64,000 nucleotides of DNA, from contig NZ_JAUFQV010000024.1 of NCBI RefSeq assembly GCF_030409945.1, positions 1 to 64,000 on the forward strand. The letters are read 5' to 3'. The first letter of the stretch is position 1. Each line of letters begins with the position of its first letter. Made by a program: the position numbers and the translations under genes. The notes under the pieces were generated by a model. It made no database searches. It worked only from the letters and a program-made list of their open reading frames with translations, and was not told the origin of the DNA. The stretch is from Vibrio tapetis subsp. quintayensis. GTDB lineage: Bacteria; Pseudomonadota; Gammaproteobacteria; Enterobacterales; Vibrionaceae. Positions 34,336 through 43,955 of the stretch are shown here, in pieces.

Positions 34336-35214
34336 ATGAACCTGTCTCAAGTTGAAGCCTTCTGCACTGTTGTCGACGTGGGTTCGGTCTCAGAAGCGGC
34401 TCGACAATTAGCCTGCAACAGAACCAAACTCAGCATGGCGATTAAAGCACTAGAGAAAGAGTTAGATACGGCATTATTTGTGCGTTCAGGTAATCACCTT
34501 GCTCTCTCTGAAGCAGGCAAAGCCATCTATAAAGATTGCGAAAGTCTACTGGTTACGCAAAAGCGGATTATTCAAACTTGCCGACAAGTCTCTGGGGAGT
34601 TTAATGCCGAAGTCTGGATTGCTCGTGATGACTCTTTACCCGATGAGCTTTGGCAAAAACTGGCGCATCAAATCAACAAAAAGTTTCCAGCGACTTCCTT
34701 TAACATCGTTCTCGCATCAAGTGGTGACCTCGCAAACTTAGTCGAAACTCATCAAGTTGATTTCGCATTCGGTGTTGATTATGAACGAACTGATGACCCT
34801 CGAGTCACCTACCACCCTATCGGCAAGATACGGTTAATGTCAGTCTGTCGTTCAGGGCACCCACTGACCAAAATGCGACGAGTCTCGGATGAAGATTTAC
34901 GAAATGCAATGCAAGCCTCGCTGGCCTACTTAAACGAAAAGGACAATCCAGAACTGCAACCGTTCTCTCTGCGTTATATCGGTTTTTCAAGCTTTGATTA
35001 CATGTTAAATACTATTCTCAGCGAAGACGCTTGGGGCGTATTACCTGAGCCTCTAATTCGCCCTCTTCTTCGTCAAGAAAACATCGCGGTGATCAAACAC
35101 ACCTACGGGCTGACTCAAGAAGACTATTGCATGTTTACCGCAGCGGGGATGACCGAGGATTCTGCCATGGTTTGGTTGGTCGATAAGCTGAGTGATTACC
35201 TATTCGACTTCTAA
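34336..35214 (+). CDS. LysR-family transcriptional regulator
   Basis: The protein is about 292 residues, with an N-terminal winged helix-turn-helix (MNLSQVEAFCTVVDVGSVSE, then AARQLACNRTKLSMAIKALE) and a LysR effector-binding domain (VWIARDDSLPDELWQKLAHQ onward). The start at 34336 matches the usual LysR N-terminus and has AAGGA about 11 bases upstream; the open frame before it (from 34276) is not LysR-like. LysR proteins usually act on divergent or adjacent genes. The only close candidate is the CDF transporter gene 160 bp downstream on the same strand. The effector is unknown. Confidence 0.85.
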   Translation: MNLSQVEAFCTVVDVGSVSEAARQLACNRTKLSMAIKALEKELDTALFVRSGNHLALSEAGKAIYKDCESLLVTQKRIIQTCRQVSGEFNAEVWIARDDSLPDELWQKLAHQINKKFPATSFNIVLASSGDLANLVETHQVDFAFGVDYERTDDPRVTYHPIGKIRLMSVCRSGHPLTKMRRVSDEDLRNAMQASLAYLNEKDNPELQPFSLRYIGFSSFDYMLNTILSEDAWGVLPEPLIRPLLRQENIAVIKHTYGLTQEDYCMFTAAGMTEDSAMVWLVDKLSDYLFDF

Positions 35215-35373
35215 CTCATCACTGACCGTCAATTATATTGACGCCAAATTTAACCAATAAGCTCCTGAATTATAACCGTTATTCCAATTACACTTGAAAT
35301 TACGATCATTCATTGACCAGTTTTAGTTTGTAAAGCATCCATCTTACACGAAGAATGAAACTGTATTCACAGT

Positions 35374-36279
35374 ATGAGACATTCTATGTGTGCTAAGACA
35401 AACAAGAACGAAAACAAAGTGTTAACCTTTTCAGCTATTCTAGCTTCTGGCTTTGCGCTGGGTGGGCTCGTTCTTGGATTATGGGTCGGTTCATTGGTCA
35501 TCGTTTTCGATGGCGTCTACTCATTAATCAGTCTACTGTTAACTTTATTGTCACTGGCCGCCGCATGGTACATTCAAAAACCCTCCGATTCTCAATTCCC
35601 CTTCGGACGAGCAGTCATCGAACCGATTGTTATCATAATTAAAGCGGCATCGATTCTCGGTATCGTGATATATGCTTTATATTCTGCCGTTGAAGCATTA
35701 TTCGCGGGTGGACGCCAAGTCGATGCATCTATTGCCACCTTGTTTGGTGTTGTCAATGTGGTTGGTTGCGGATATGCATGGTGGGTGATCGCCAATAAAA
35801 GCAAACAATACTCTTCCGGTTTAATAGAAGCCGAAGCAAAGCAGTGGAAGATGGACACGTTGCTCAGTTTGGTGGTAACCGCAGGGTTCGTTGCGGCTTG
35901 GTTTATTTCCCTTTCGCCGCTTCGCGAATATGCCGTGTACGCCGACCCCGCCATGATGGTTTGCATGTCTTTCTATTTCATCAAAGTACCATTCGACATG
36001 CTTAAAGATGCGCTACGAGAACTACTGATGATGTCTCCAGATAAGGCGTTGTGTCAGAAAGTCGATAATGATATCTCTGCAGTAGAACAAGAAATGCCTC
36101 AAGACATTCAAGTGACGGGTGTCACCAAGATTGGCCGTGAGCTTAGAGTAGACGTGAGTATTCTCACCAATAAAAAGTCCATTGAAATCGATGATATCGA
36201 ACGTACAAGAAGCAAAATAACGCGTCGGCTTTCTAGCCTACCTTATGATTTACAGCTTAATCTTAACGTTTGTACCTGA
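35374..36279 (+). CDS. Cation diffusion facilitator family transporter with unusual metal-site residues
   Basis: The 301-residue protein has six predicted membrane helices and a C-terminal cytoplasmic domain (DIQVTGVTKIGRELRVDVSI). The overall layout fits the CDF family of divalent metal exporters. The usual intramembrane site, DxxxD in helix 2 and HxxxD in helix 5, is not intact. Helix 2 reads DGVYS (Asp46, Ser50) and helix 5 reads QWKMD (Gln157, Asp161). The substrate may therefore not be zinc, or transport may differ. A start five codons in (MCAKTNK) is possible; neither start has a strong ribosome-binding site. Confidence 0.8.
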   Translation: MRHSMCAKTNKNENKVLTFSAILASGFALGGLVLGLWVGSLVIVFDGVYSLISLLLTLLSLAAAWYIQKPSDSQFPFGRAVIEPIVIIIKAASILGIVIYALYSAVEALFAGGRQVDASIATLFGVVNVVGCGYAWWVIANKSKQYSSGLIEAEAKQWKMDTLLSLVVTAGFVAAWFISLSPLREYAVYADPAMMVCMSFYFIKVPFDMLKDALRELLMMSPDKALCQKVDNDISAVEQEMPQDIQVTGVTKIGRELRVDVSILTNKKSIEIDDIERTRSKITRRLSSLPYDLQLNLNVCT

Positions 36280-36308
36280 TGATGAATGTTTGTACCTAAC
36301 AAACGAAA

Positions 36309-36333
36309 GTGCCGCTCATTAAAGAGCGGCACT
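36309..36333. terminator. Bidirectional hairpin between convergent genes
   Basis: AGTGCCGCTC and GAGCGGCACT form a perfect 10-bp stem with a 5-base loop, between the CDF gene and the convergent DUF1244 gene. T-runs are weak on both sides. Confidence 0.65.
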
Positions 36334-36359
36334 GAGTTTATCAATCAACCTATCTGGTG

Positions 36360-36677
36360 TTATTTGTTCTGACGAGCTTCAAAGGCTGCCAATTGCTCAG
36401 GCGTTGCCGCTGGTTGATGGTTGTCTTTCCACTCTTGATATGTCATGCCATAAACACGTTCACGTGCGTCATCAATATCTAAATCATGGCCCTGACTCTC
36501 TGCTTCTGCTTTGTACCATTTACTAAAACAGTTGCGACAAAAACCGCCTTCAATCATTAGGTCAATATTTTGCACGTCTTTGTTGTCGTCAAGGTGGCGC
36601 AACAAACGACGAAACACTTCTGCATCTAGCTTATCTTGTTGCTCTTGGCTTAGGTTCTTGTATTTAAAATCAGCCAT
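36360..36677 (-). CDS. DUF1244 family protein
   Basis: The 105-residue protein contains the family landmarks EVFRRLLRHL, GGFCRNCFSKWY (a CxxC pair) and RERVYGMTYQEWK. The function of this small cytoplasmic family is unknown; the cysteine pair could bind a metal. The start overlaps the stop of the RND permease gene by 8 bases, so it is translated from the same message as the efflux pump. Whether it has a role in efflux is not known. Confidence 0.85.
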   Translation of the reverse strand: MADFKYKNLSQEQQDKLDAEVFRRLLRHLDDNKDVQNIDLMIEGGFCRNCFSKWYKAEAESQGHDLDIDDARERVYGMTYQEWKDNHQPAATPEQLAAFEARQNK

Positions 36678-39600
36678 TTCTTTCTCCGTTATTGTTCATT
36701 CCAAATTCACCGTGAGTCGATCTAGCAACCGTCTCTTTAGAAAGCGCTTCGTTAAGTTGAGCTTCAACAAAGCCCGGTGAATGTGTGCGCACACATATTA
36801 AGCGATACATGGCCGGAATGACAAATAATGTCACCAAAGTCGCAAAGCCCATACCAAAGAAGATCACCGTACCAACAGCGATTCGGCTTTCATAGCCCGC
36901 TCCAGTCGACACGATCAATGGAATAGAGCCCGCTAGCGTTGTAAAAGCGGTCATGAGAATCGGGCGCAAACGTCTTGCCGCCGCATCGATAATGGCTTGT
37001 TCAAACACCACGCCTTTATCACGGAGTTGGTTGGCAAACTCAACAATCAATATGCCGTTTTTGGTTACCATGCCGATCAACATGATCATCCCTATTTGGC
37101 TATAGATATTGAGCCCTTGGTCCATGACAAACAGGCCAATAAACCCACCCAATATGCCCATCGGTACAGTCAGCATCACCACTAACGGGTTAATAAAGCT
37201 TTCAAACTGAGCGGCTAATACTAAATAAGCCACCAGCAGAGCCAGAGCAAATACCACCAACACACTGGCTTGATTTTCCTTGAACTCTTTAGATTCTCCG
37301 CTGTAGGCAACCGAGATATCACTCGGGAGGTTTTCAATTGCGAGCCTATCAAGCTCATCCAGCGCTTCGCCTAAGGTGTATCCATCGTTCAAGTTTGCCG
37401 TAAGCGTAATGGATTTTTGCTTATTGTTGTGTGACAAGCGAATCGACGATGCCACCTCTTCGATGCGAGTTACAGCATCTAGCGTCACCAGTTGGCCGCT
37501 ATTGGTTCGCATGTAAATTTGGCTAAGATCCGCCGCATTATTGAAGTGGTTTTCGTCACCTCGCAAATACACGTCGTATTCTTCACCACGTTCTACAAAG
37601 GTGGTTTCTGTTTTGCCACCTAACATCACTTCTAACGTGTTAGAAATATCTGTGACTTTAATGCCTAGCTCTGCCGCTCTGTTCTTATCTACCGATACCA
37701 CTAACTCTGGCGTTTTTTCTGAATAGTTTATTTCTGCACCATTCATTATCTCGCTTTCATTGGCTTTGGTTTTTAGTAGCTCAGACCATTTCTGCAATTC
37801 AGGGTAATCTGAACCACCGAGAACAAATTGCACCGGTTCACTCGACCCGCCTCTAAAGCCTGGCATCATCGGGAAAACTCGAGCATCGGGAATATCAACT
37901 AAGGCCTTACGGATCATGCCCAGCGCTTCTTGCGCCGTCACCGTTCTGTCTTCCCAATCTTCTAAGATCATAATGACAAAACCGGTTTGATCTCCAGCAT
38001 TACCACCAAACGCAGGCGATTGAACACTGAATGACTTCAACACTCCTTGCCCTAGCAATGGCAATAATCTTTCTTCTACTATATCAATATTGGCGTTCAT
38101 ACGGTTGTAACTGGTAGCATCAGCACCACGGACAAACGCAAACAATACGCCCCTGTCTTCTTGTGGCGCCAGTTGTGAGGGTACCTTGTCCATCAGCACC
38201 ACACTTCCGCCAACACAGCCAAGAATCACCAATGGAGCGAGTAGCCTCACGACCATGGCTTTGGTTAGCAACCAACGATAACCACTTTCCAGTCGACCAA
38301 ACAGACGATCGATGGCTTTATTAAAGCGATTTGGCTTCACATTGGCTTTTAGGATTTTACTGCCTAGTACAGGTGTCAGCGTCAGTGCAATTAACGACGA
38401 GAAGATAACGGACATCGCCAGCAATACAGAGAACTCAGTAAACAGCAAACCCACCATGCCTTCCATAAAGGAAATAGGTAAGAACACCATGACCAAAACC
38501 AGCGTAGTGGCAACAACCGCAAAGCCTACTTCTCTGGTTCCTTTATAAGCCGCGACAAGGGGAGATTCGCCTTTTTCAATGTGATGAAAGATATTTTCAA
38601 CCACCACAATGGCGTCATCCACAACCAAGCCGATAGACAAAATAAGCGCCATCAAGGTAATCAGGTTGATAGAAAAACCAAAGTAATAGGCCGCAATGAA
38701 AGAAGAAATCAAAGACACTGGCACAGTGACGGCAGGAATCAGTGTGGCTCGAACCTGACCAATAAAGATGTACAGCACCAAGATAACCAAACCACCGGTA
38801 ATAAATAGGGTGTTGTATACCTCACTGATAGAGCGGTCGATAAACACTGTCGAGTCGTAATCTATCGCCAAACGCGTGCCTTCAGGCAGGAATTTTTGAA
38901 TATTATCGACTTCTGCTCGCACCGATTTGGCGACTTGAAGTGGATTGGCATCCGATTGGGGAACAATACCCAAACTGACGTTAACCACGCCGTCACTTTT
39001 AAAGGTCGAATTCTCATTCTGAGCACCAATATGTACATCAGCTACGTCTTTTAGATAAATCGGAGTACCGTCACTGGCTTGCTTCACTACCAAGTAATCA
39101 AAGTCTTCAGCAGTGTTATAAAGACGCGCCGTGCGCACTGACATAACAATGGCGTCGTTACGAACTTCACCACCCGGATTTTCGACATTTTCACTTTTTA
39201 GCGCCGTGGTAATGTCGGTGGTTGTTACGCCGCGACCAGCCATAAGCTCTGGCTTAAGCTTGACGTACATAACCTTATACAAACCACCAGACACCTGAAC
39301 GGAACTCACACCAGAGATCAAACTAAAGCGATCGTTTAGTACTCTATCGGTATAGTCGGTTAACTGAGTTCGGTCCATCACCGACGAGCTCAAGTTAATG
39401 TAAATCGACGCCTCACCCGTGCCGTTGTCTTTATACACAATCGGGTCATCAGCTTCATCAGGCAACCGTCTTTGCGCCCTTGCCACGGCGTCACGTACAT
39501 CACTGGCACCGGTATTTAGATCGTAACCCAATTCAAACGTGATTTTGATTCGTGATGAGCCATTACGTGTCGTTGAAGTGATTTCATCAATGCCACTAAT

Positions 39601-39819
39601 ACCAGAAAGCTGATCTTCCAACACCGAAGTAATTTGGCTCTCTATAATAGAAGCGGAAGCACCGTCATACCTTGTAGAGATAGACACCACTGGGCTTTCA
39701 ATGTCCGGCATTTCACGTACGGCAAGCTTGGTAAATGAAACGGCGCCAAAGACACACAGCAATAAGCTCAGTACAATCGCCACCACTGGCCTTTTTACAG
39801 AGACATCCGATAAAAACAT
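36670..39819 (-). CDS. RND-family multidrug efflux permease
   Basis: The 1049-residue inner-membrane proton antiporter is of the HAE1/AcrB-like type. The N-terminus MFLSDVSVKRPVVAIVLSLL is typical of the MexK/VexF-like branch, whose members start with FLSDxSVKRPV. Helix 4 has the paired aspartates of the proton relay (LVVDDAIVVVENIF). The second half repeats the fold (AQFESFINPLVVMLTVPMGI, GMVTKNGILIVEFANQLRDK, RLRPILMTAFTTLAGSIPLI). The length is standard. It starts 5 bases after the membrane-fusion gene. No outer-membrane factor gene is nearby, so a TolC encoded elsewhere is expected. The substrate is unknown. Confidence 0.93.
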   Translation of the reverse strand: MFLSDVSVKRPVVAIVLSLLLCVFGAVSFTKLAVREMPDIESPVVSISTRYDGASASIIESQITSVLEDQLSGISGIDEITSTTRNGSSRIKITFELGYDLNTGASDVRDAVARAQRRLPDEADDPIVYKDNGTGEASIYINLSSSVMDRTQLTDYTDRVLNDRFSLISGVSSVQVSGGLYKVMYVKLKPELMAGRGVTTTDITTALKSENVENPGGEVRNDAIVMSVRTARLYNTAEDFDYLVVKQASDGTPIYLKDVADVHIGAQNENSTFKSDGVVNVSLGIVPQSDANPLQVAKSVRAEVDNIQKFLPEGTRLAIDYDSTVFIDRSISEVYNTLFITGGLVILVLYIFIGQVRATLIPAVTVPVSLISSFIAAYYFGFSINLITLMALILSIGLVVDDAIVVVENIFHHIEKGESPLVAAYKGTREVGFAVVATTLVLVMVFLPISFMEGMVGLLFTEFSVLLAMSVIFSSLIALTLTPVLGSKILKANVKPNRFNKAIDRLFGRLESGYRWLLTKAMVVRLLAPLVILGCVGGSVVLMDKVPSQLAPQEDRGVLFAFVRGADATSYNRMNANIDIVEERLLPLLGQGVLKSFSVQSPAFGGNAGDQTGFVIMILEDWEDRTVTAQEALGMIRKALVDIPDARVFPMMPGFRGGSSEPVQFVLGGSDYPELQKWSELLKTKANESEIMNGAEINYSEKTPELVVSVDKNRAAELGIKVTDISNTLEVMLGGKTETTFVERGEEYDVYLRGDENHFNNAADLSQIYMRTNSGQLVTLDAVTRIEEVASSIRLSHNNKQKSITLTANLNDGYTLGEALDELDRLAIENLPSDISVAYSGESKEFKENQASVLVVFALALLVAYLVLAAQFESFINPLVVMLTVPMGILGGFIGLFVMDQGLNIYSQIGMIMLIGMVTKNGILIVEFANQLRDKGVVFEQAIIDAAARRLRPILMTAFTTLAGSIPLIVSTGAGYESRIAVGTVIFFGMGFATLVTLFVIPAMYRLICVRTHSPGFVEAQLNEALSKETVARSTHGEFGMNNNGERNG

Positions 39820-39824
39820 GCCCG

Positions 39825-40916
39825 TTACCCCTTACTATCAAGAGATTTTGCAGGCTTACCCTGCGTTTCCGCTTGCTCATCTGATGTCAAAATTCGAACC
39901 GAGGCCCCATCACGCATATTGACGATACCTTGAGTGACGATGGTTTGGCCTATTTCTAGCCCACTTTCCACCACGACTTCGTTTTCTACTCGAGCGCCCA
40001 GGGTGATTTCGGTGCGTTTCGCTTTGTTATCTGCATCGATCACGTACACGTAACGTTTAGTGCCTGAGTATTCTAATGCTTGAACAGGAATGATCGGCGC
40101 TTCAATGGCCGGGAAAGCAATATCTACGGCCATGAGCATACCCGGCTTAAGCATTTTGTTTTCATTCATAAAGTGAACACGAACACGTAAGTTCAATGTT
40201 TCTTTGTTTACTCGCGAATCAACCCCAACGATTTCACCAGTAAAAATCTGCTGCCATGCTTGGCTTTTTGCGGTCACTTTCATGCCGTTTGATAACATAG
40301 ACAAATAGCGCTCAGGTACTTGAACGTCTAGCTCCATAAGTTCTAGGTTATCTAAGGTCAGTAATTCAGCTCCCACGCTGACTAACTTACCGCGGCTGAA
40401 ATCAACAAAGCCTACCGTGCCACTAAATGGCGCTTTAATATGCAGATCATTGAGACCCGCTTGTGCTGAGTCCAAACGCGCTTGCGCGATATCAACCGAA
40501 GATTTTTGTCCTTCAATTTCAGTTTGCGTGATAGCGCCACGTTTAAGCAGCCTTTGATATTCAACCAAGATACGCTTCTGATCATCCAAATACGCTTTAG
40601 CTTCTGATACCGCTGCTCGTGCTTTGTCATCATTTAACATGACGAGTAATTGGTTCTGTTTAACATCTTGATTCGACTTAACCGATATTTTTTCGATTCT
40701 ACCCGCCGCTTCAGGGGAAATAATCACAGACTCGCTGGCTTCTAGCTTGCCGATCAGCGAAAGAGACTGAGAAATTTGGTGTTCGGCAACCGTTTGTGCG
40801 ACAACAGCAATGCTTTGGGCACCTCTAGCGCCGCCTTGCCGGCCTTTTGTATAAGCGTTTGTGCTTAATGAGAGGCATGTAACTAAAGCAATTGTTGTTA
40901 TTATTTTGTTTTTCAT
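39825..40916 (-). CDS. RND efflux membrane-fusion (periplasmic adaptor) protein
   Basis: The protein is about 363 residues. A signal peptide (MKNKIITTIALVTCLSLSTN) precedes the biotinyl-lipoyl-like halves (GKLEASESVIISPEAAGRIE, APFSGTVGFVDFSRGKLVSV) that flank a short helical hairpin. A beta-barrel domain and a membrane-proximal domain follow (VQALEYSGTKRYVYVIDADN). It links the inner-membrane pump to an outer-membrane channel. The start was moved to 40916 so that the signal peptide is N-terminal; upstream codons to 40967 are open but unlike a leader. It is the first gene of the adaptor-pump-DUF1244 operon. Confidence 0.9.
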   Translation of the reverse strand: MKNKIITTIALVTCLSLSTNAYTKGRQGGARGAQSIAVVAQTVAEHQISQSLSLIGKLEASESVIISPEAAGRIEKISVKSNQDVKQNQLLVMLNDDKARAAVSEAKAYLDDQKRILVEYQRLLKRGAITQTEIEGQKSSVDIAQARLDSAQAGLNDLHIKAPFSGTVGFVDFSRGKLVSVGAELLTLDNLELMELDVQVPERYLSMLSNGMKVTAKSQAWQQIFTGEIVGVDSRVNKETLNLRVRVHFMNENKMLKPGMLMAVDIAFPAIEAPIIPVQALEYSGTKRYVYVIDADNKAKRTEITLGARVENEVVVESGLEIGQTIVTQGIVNMRDGASVRILTSDEQAETQGKPAKSLDSKG

Positions 40917-41106
40917 CTGCAATAACCAAGAAATACGAATGGATACTATTCTACCAGTCGATTTCACTTTGAGCGTAAAGGAATGTAAAGGTTAGAAAAT
41001 AATAGCTTTAAGCGTAATGAAACCGGTCAACTTTAGAGCAAAACGTGCGTTTTTTATCGTTCTTGCCGAAAAAGCCAGCATTCAAACCAAATAACTAAGA
41101 AATCAC

Positions 41107-41134
41107 TTTACAGGTTTCCCGTGTTTGATATTAT
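41107..41134 (+). promoter_or_regulatory. Stable-RNA promoter for the tRNA-Tyr array
   Basis: TTTACA (41107-41112) and TATTAT (41129-41134) are separated by 16 bp and followed by GCGCTCCGC, a GC-rich discriminator typical of stringently controlled rRNA and tRNA promoters. The first tRNA begins about 70 bp past the expected start. Confidence 0.7.
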
Positions 41135-41211
41135 GCGCTCCGCACTTAGCAACCGTGTTGGGAAAACAACCGCTAAGCCTATTTGTTGTAAACGAGTAGG
41201 AAAATGCCCCT

Positions 41212-41296
<85 letters not shown>

Positions 41297-41394
41297 TATT
41301 TACTTTTGTGTCTTTAACGAGAGGCGAAAGAAACCTTGATTGATGTGTTGGGAAAACCTCATTCAAGCCTATTTTTAGAATAGGAAAACACCCT

Positions 41395-41479
<85 letters not shown>

Positions 41480-41576
41480 TATTGCTTTTGTCTCTTTAAC
41501 GAGAAATAAAACAAACCTTGATTGATGCGTTGGGAAAACGTCCTTCAAGCCTATTTTTAGAATAGGAAAACACCCT

Positions 41577-41661
<85 letters not shown>

Positions 41662-41758
41662 TATTGCTTTTGTCTCTTTAACGAGAAACGAAAGAAACCT
41701 TGATTGATGCGTTGGGAAAACCTCATTCAAGCCTATTTTTAGAATAGGAAAACACCCT

Positions 41759-41843
<85 letters not shown>

Positions 41844-41867
41844 TATTCTTGCTTTAGCATGAAACAA

Positions 41868-41897
41868 AAAAACCAGCTCATTGAGCTGGTTTTTTTG
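41868..41897 (+). terminator. Rho-independent terminator of the tRNA-Tyr array
   Basis: AAACCAGCTC and GAGCTGGTTT flank a 3-base loop, with seven T after and seven A before. It can serve both the tRNA array and the convergent reductase gene. Confidence 0.92.
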
Positions 41898-41955
41898 TAT
41901 ATGGAATAAGGCTAAAGGCTAAAAAATCTGGGTTCAAATAAAACTCTAAATCTAA

Positions 41956-42900
41956 TTATCTGCTACCTCTTCCATGCTCACTTTCTAGATCCAGCATTGG
42001 CCCTTTTGGCACAATTTTCGTCGGGTTTATCCCTGCATGACTGAAATAGTAATGACGCTTTATGTGCTCAAAATTGGTCGTTTGCTTTACGCCTTTAACT
42101 TGAAACAGTTCTTTTAGGTAGCCTTGAATGTGGCGGTAATCGCTGATCCTTTGTTTATTACACTTGAAATGCCCGACGTAAACCGCATCAAATCTGACCA
42201 GAGTGGTAAATAAGCGCCAGTCCGCTTCTGTAATCTGTGCTCCGGCTAAATAACGTGAATGCTCCAAGTGAGCGTCAACTCTGTCTAATGTAGCAAACAA
42301 TTGCTCATAGGCTTCTTCGTATGCTTCTTGAGTTGTGGCAAACCCACAGCGATAAACGCCATTGTTTATGTTCGGGTAAATTAACTCATTCCAGTATTCA
42401 ATTTCAGTATGTAAGGCTTCTGGATAATAGTCGTCCGTATTGCCCGTCAGTGAATTAAAGGCACTATTAAACATTCTGATGATTTCAGAGGATTCGTTGC
42501 TCACAATGGTATTGTTTTTTTTGTCCCAAAGAATAGGAACAGTAACACGGCCTGTGTAGTCAGCCTTTGCTTTACTGTAGAGTTGATGAGCTCTAGTAAA
42601 GCCGAATAAAGGTTCTGGCGAGTCAAACTGCCACCCCTCACTCAGCATGTCTGGGCTTACGATGGACACATCAATGTGCTCGGTCAGGCCTTTTAACTCT
42701 CGGAAAATCAAGGTTCGGTGAGCCCAAGGACAAGCCAGTGATACGTATAAGTGGTATCGTCCCGATTCTGCTGGAAACTCAGCGTTAAGATCCGGTGCTA
42801 TCCACCCACGAAAGCCCGCATCTTCACGAACGAATTTTCCACCGCTTGCTTTTGTGTCATACCAAACGTCGTGCCAAACACCTTCAACTAACTTTCCCAT
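41956..42900 (-). CDS. yqjG: Glutathionyl-hydroquinone reductase, YqjG family
   Basis: The 314-residue member of the Xi-class glutathione transferases reduces glutathionyl-hydroquinones using glutathione. The sequence follows E. coli YqjG closely: LVEGVWHDVWYDTKASGGKF, YHLYVSLACPWAHRTLIFRE (the catalytic cysteine is in ACPWAH), VTVPILWDKKNNTIVSNESS, NNGVYRCGFATTQEAYEEAY and RISDYRHIQGYLKELFQVKG. The ATG at 42900 is preceded by AGGTGGAG; a GTG four codons upstream lies inside that site and is unlikely. The gene stands alone. Confidence 0.93.
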   Translation of the reverse strand: MGKLVEGVWHDVWYDTKASGGKFVREDAGFRGWIAPDLNAEFPAESGRYHLYVSLACPWAHRTLIFRELKGLTEHIDVSIVSPDMLSEGWQFDSPEPLFGFTRAHQLYSKAKADYTGRVTVPILWDKKNNTIVSNESSEIIRMFNSAFNSLTGNTDDYYPEALHTEIEYWNELIYPNINNGVYRCGFATTQEAYEEAYEQLFATLDRVDAHLEHSRYLAGAQITEADWRLFTTLVRFDAVYVGHFKCNKQRISDYRHIQGYLKELFQVKGVKQTTNFEHIKRHYYFSHAGINPTKIVPKGPMLDLESEHGRGSR

Positions 42901-43082
42901 ATCGAACTCCACCTAAAAATAGTTAATGGCCATTTCATCGCAAAATGCCTCATCCATTTCTATAGTATAATTTCGTGAGAATTAACCTCCTCTAGCCTCG
43001 TTTGTTCAACACCTTCAAGATTTTTGAACGACTAACAAATGATGTTTGCCAAATGCCGCCAATTCAGCTTCTGTACTTTGCG

Positions 43083-43955
43083 TTAGTCAGCCCAAACGAC
43101 ACAGTTTTTCCCCTGCGCTTTAGCACTGTATAGTGCCTTATCCGCCTGGTGAAACAACGCTGAATCGCTTGATCGTGTATCTGGAATGCATGATGCACCA
43201 CCAGCACTCATGGTGACTTCGCTTCTCTCTACCACCGCCGTTAAGCAATCAATAATTTGTTCTAACGCTTCTGCTTTATTGGCACCCGGCATCAACACAA
43301 CAAATTCTTCACCTCCAAAGCGAGAAACTAAATGACCAGGAGCGGTAAAAAACTCCCTTAGTACCTTTGATACTTTTTTCAACAATTCATCACCAGCATC
43401 GTGGCCGTGAAGATCATTAAATAACTTGAAGTCATCAATATCAAATACCGCTAATGAAATAAACTGACGCCCTTCTTGGCTGCGCTTCCACTCACTCTTG
43501 AGTACTTCATCGTAATGTCGGCGATTAGGCAGTGACGTAAGGTAGTCACGACGAGCCAATTGCTGCAACTTGTTCGTTTGCTCGACCAACTGTAAGTGAG
43601 TGCGCACGCGCGCTTTTACAATCCCAAAATGAAAAGGCTTAAAGATGTAGTCTGCCGCTCCATGTATTAACCCTTTTTCTTCGTGATTATAATCCGCTAA
43701 TGCGGAGATAAAGATAACGGGAATATGGCTAGTTAACGGATTTTGTCGTAACTCACTCAGGGTTTCAAAGCCATCTAAGCCGGGCATTTTCACATCTAGC
43801 AATATCAAATCCGGTTGATATTGTTGTGCTTTTCTAAGTGCTTGTTCACCACTCTTTGCTAAGGTTACCTTCGCTTCTTCACTGACTAATTCGCTCAGTA
43901 TTTTTAAATTGATGACTTCATCATCAACAATCAAGACTCGTTGAACTACTTCCAT
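43083..43955 (-). CDS. Response regulator with GGEEF diguanylate cyclase domain
   Basis: The protein is about 290 residues. The receiver domain (VLIVDDEVINLKIL; phospho-acceptor aspartate in LLDVKMPGLDG, about residue 54) is joined to a diguanylate cyclase domain (FDIDDFKLFNDLHGHDAGDE). The active-site loop is RFGGEEF at about 214-218. The RxxD inhibitory site usually found just before it is absent (the stretch reads APGHLVSRF). The ATG at 43955 shares one base with the stop of the kinase gene (TGATG) and has AGGAAAG upstream, so it is translationally coupled. It is the likely output of the hybrid kinase: phosphorylation would change cyclic di-GMP levels. Confidence 0.93.
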   Translation of the reverse strand: MEVVQRVLIVDDEVINLKILSELVSEEAKVTLAKSGEQALRKAQQYQPDLILLDVKMPGLDGFETLSELRQNPLTSHIPVIFISALADYNHEEKGLIHGAADYIFKPFHFGIVKARVRTHLQLVEQTNKLQQLARRDYLTSLPNRRHYDEVLKSEWKRSQEGRQFISLAVFDIDDFKLFNDLHGHDAGDELLKKVSKVLREFFTAPGHLVSRFGGEEFVVLMPGANKAEALEQIIDCLTAVVERSEVTMSAGGASCIPDTRSSDSALFHQADKALYSAKAQGKNCVVWAD

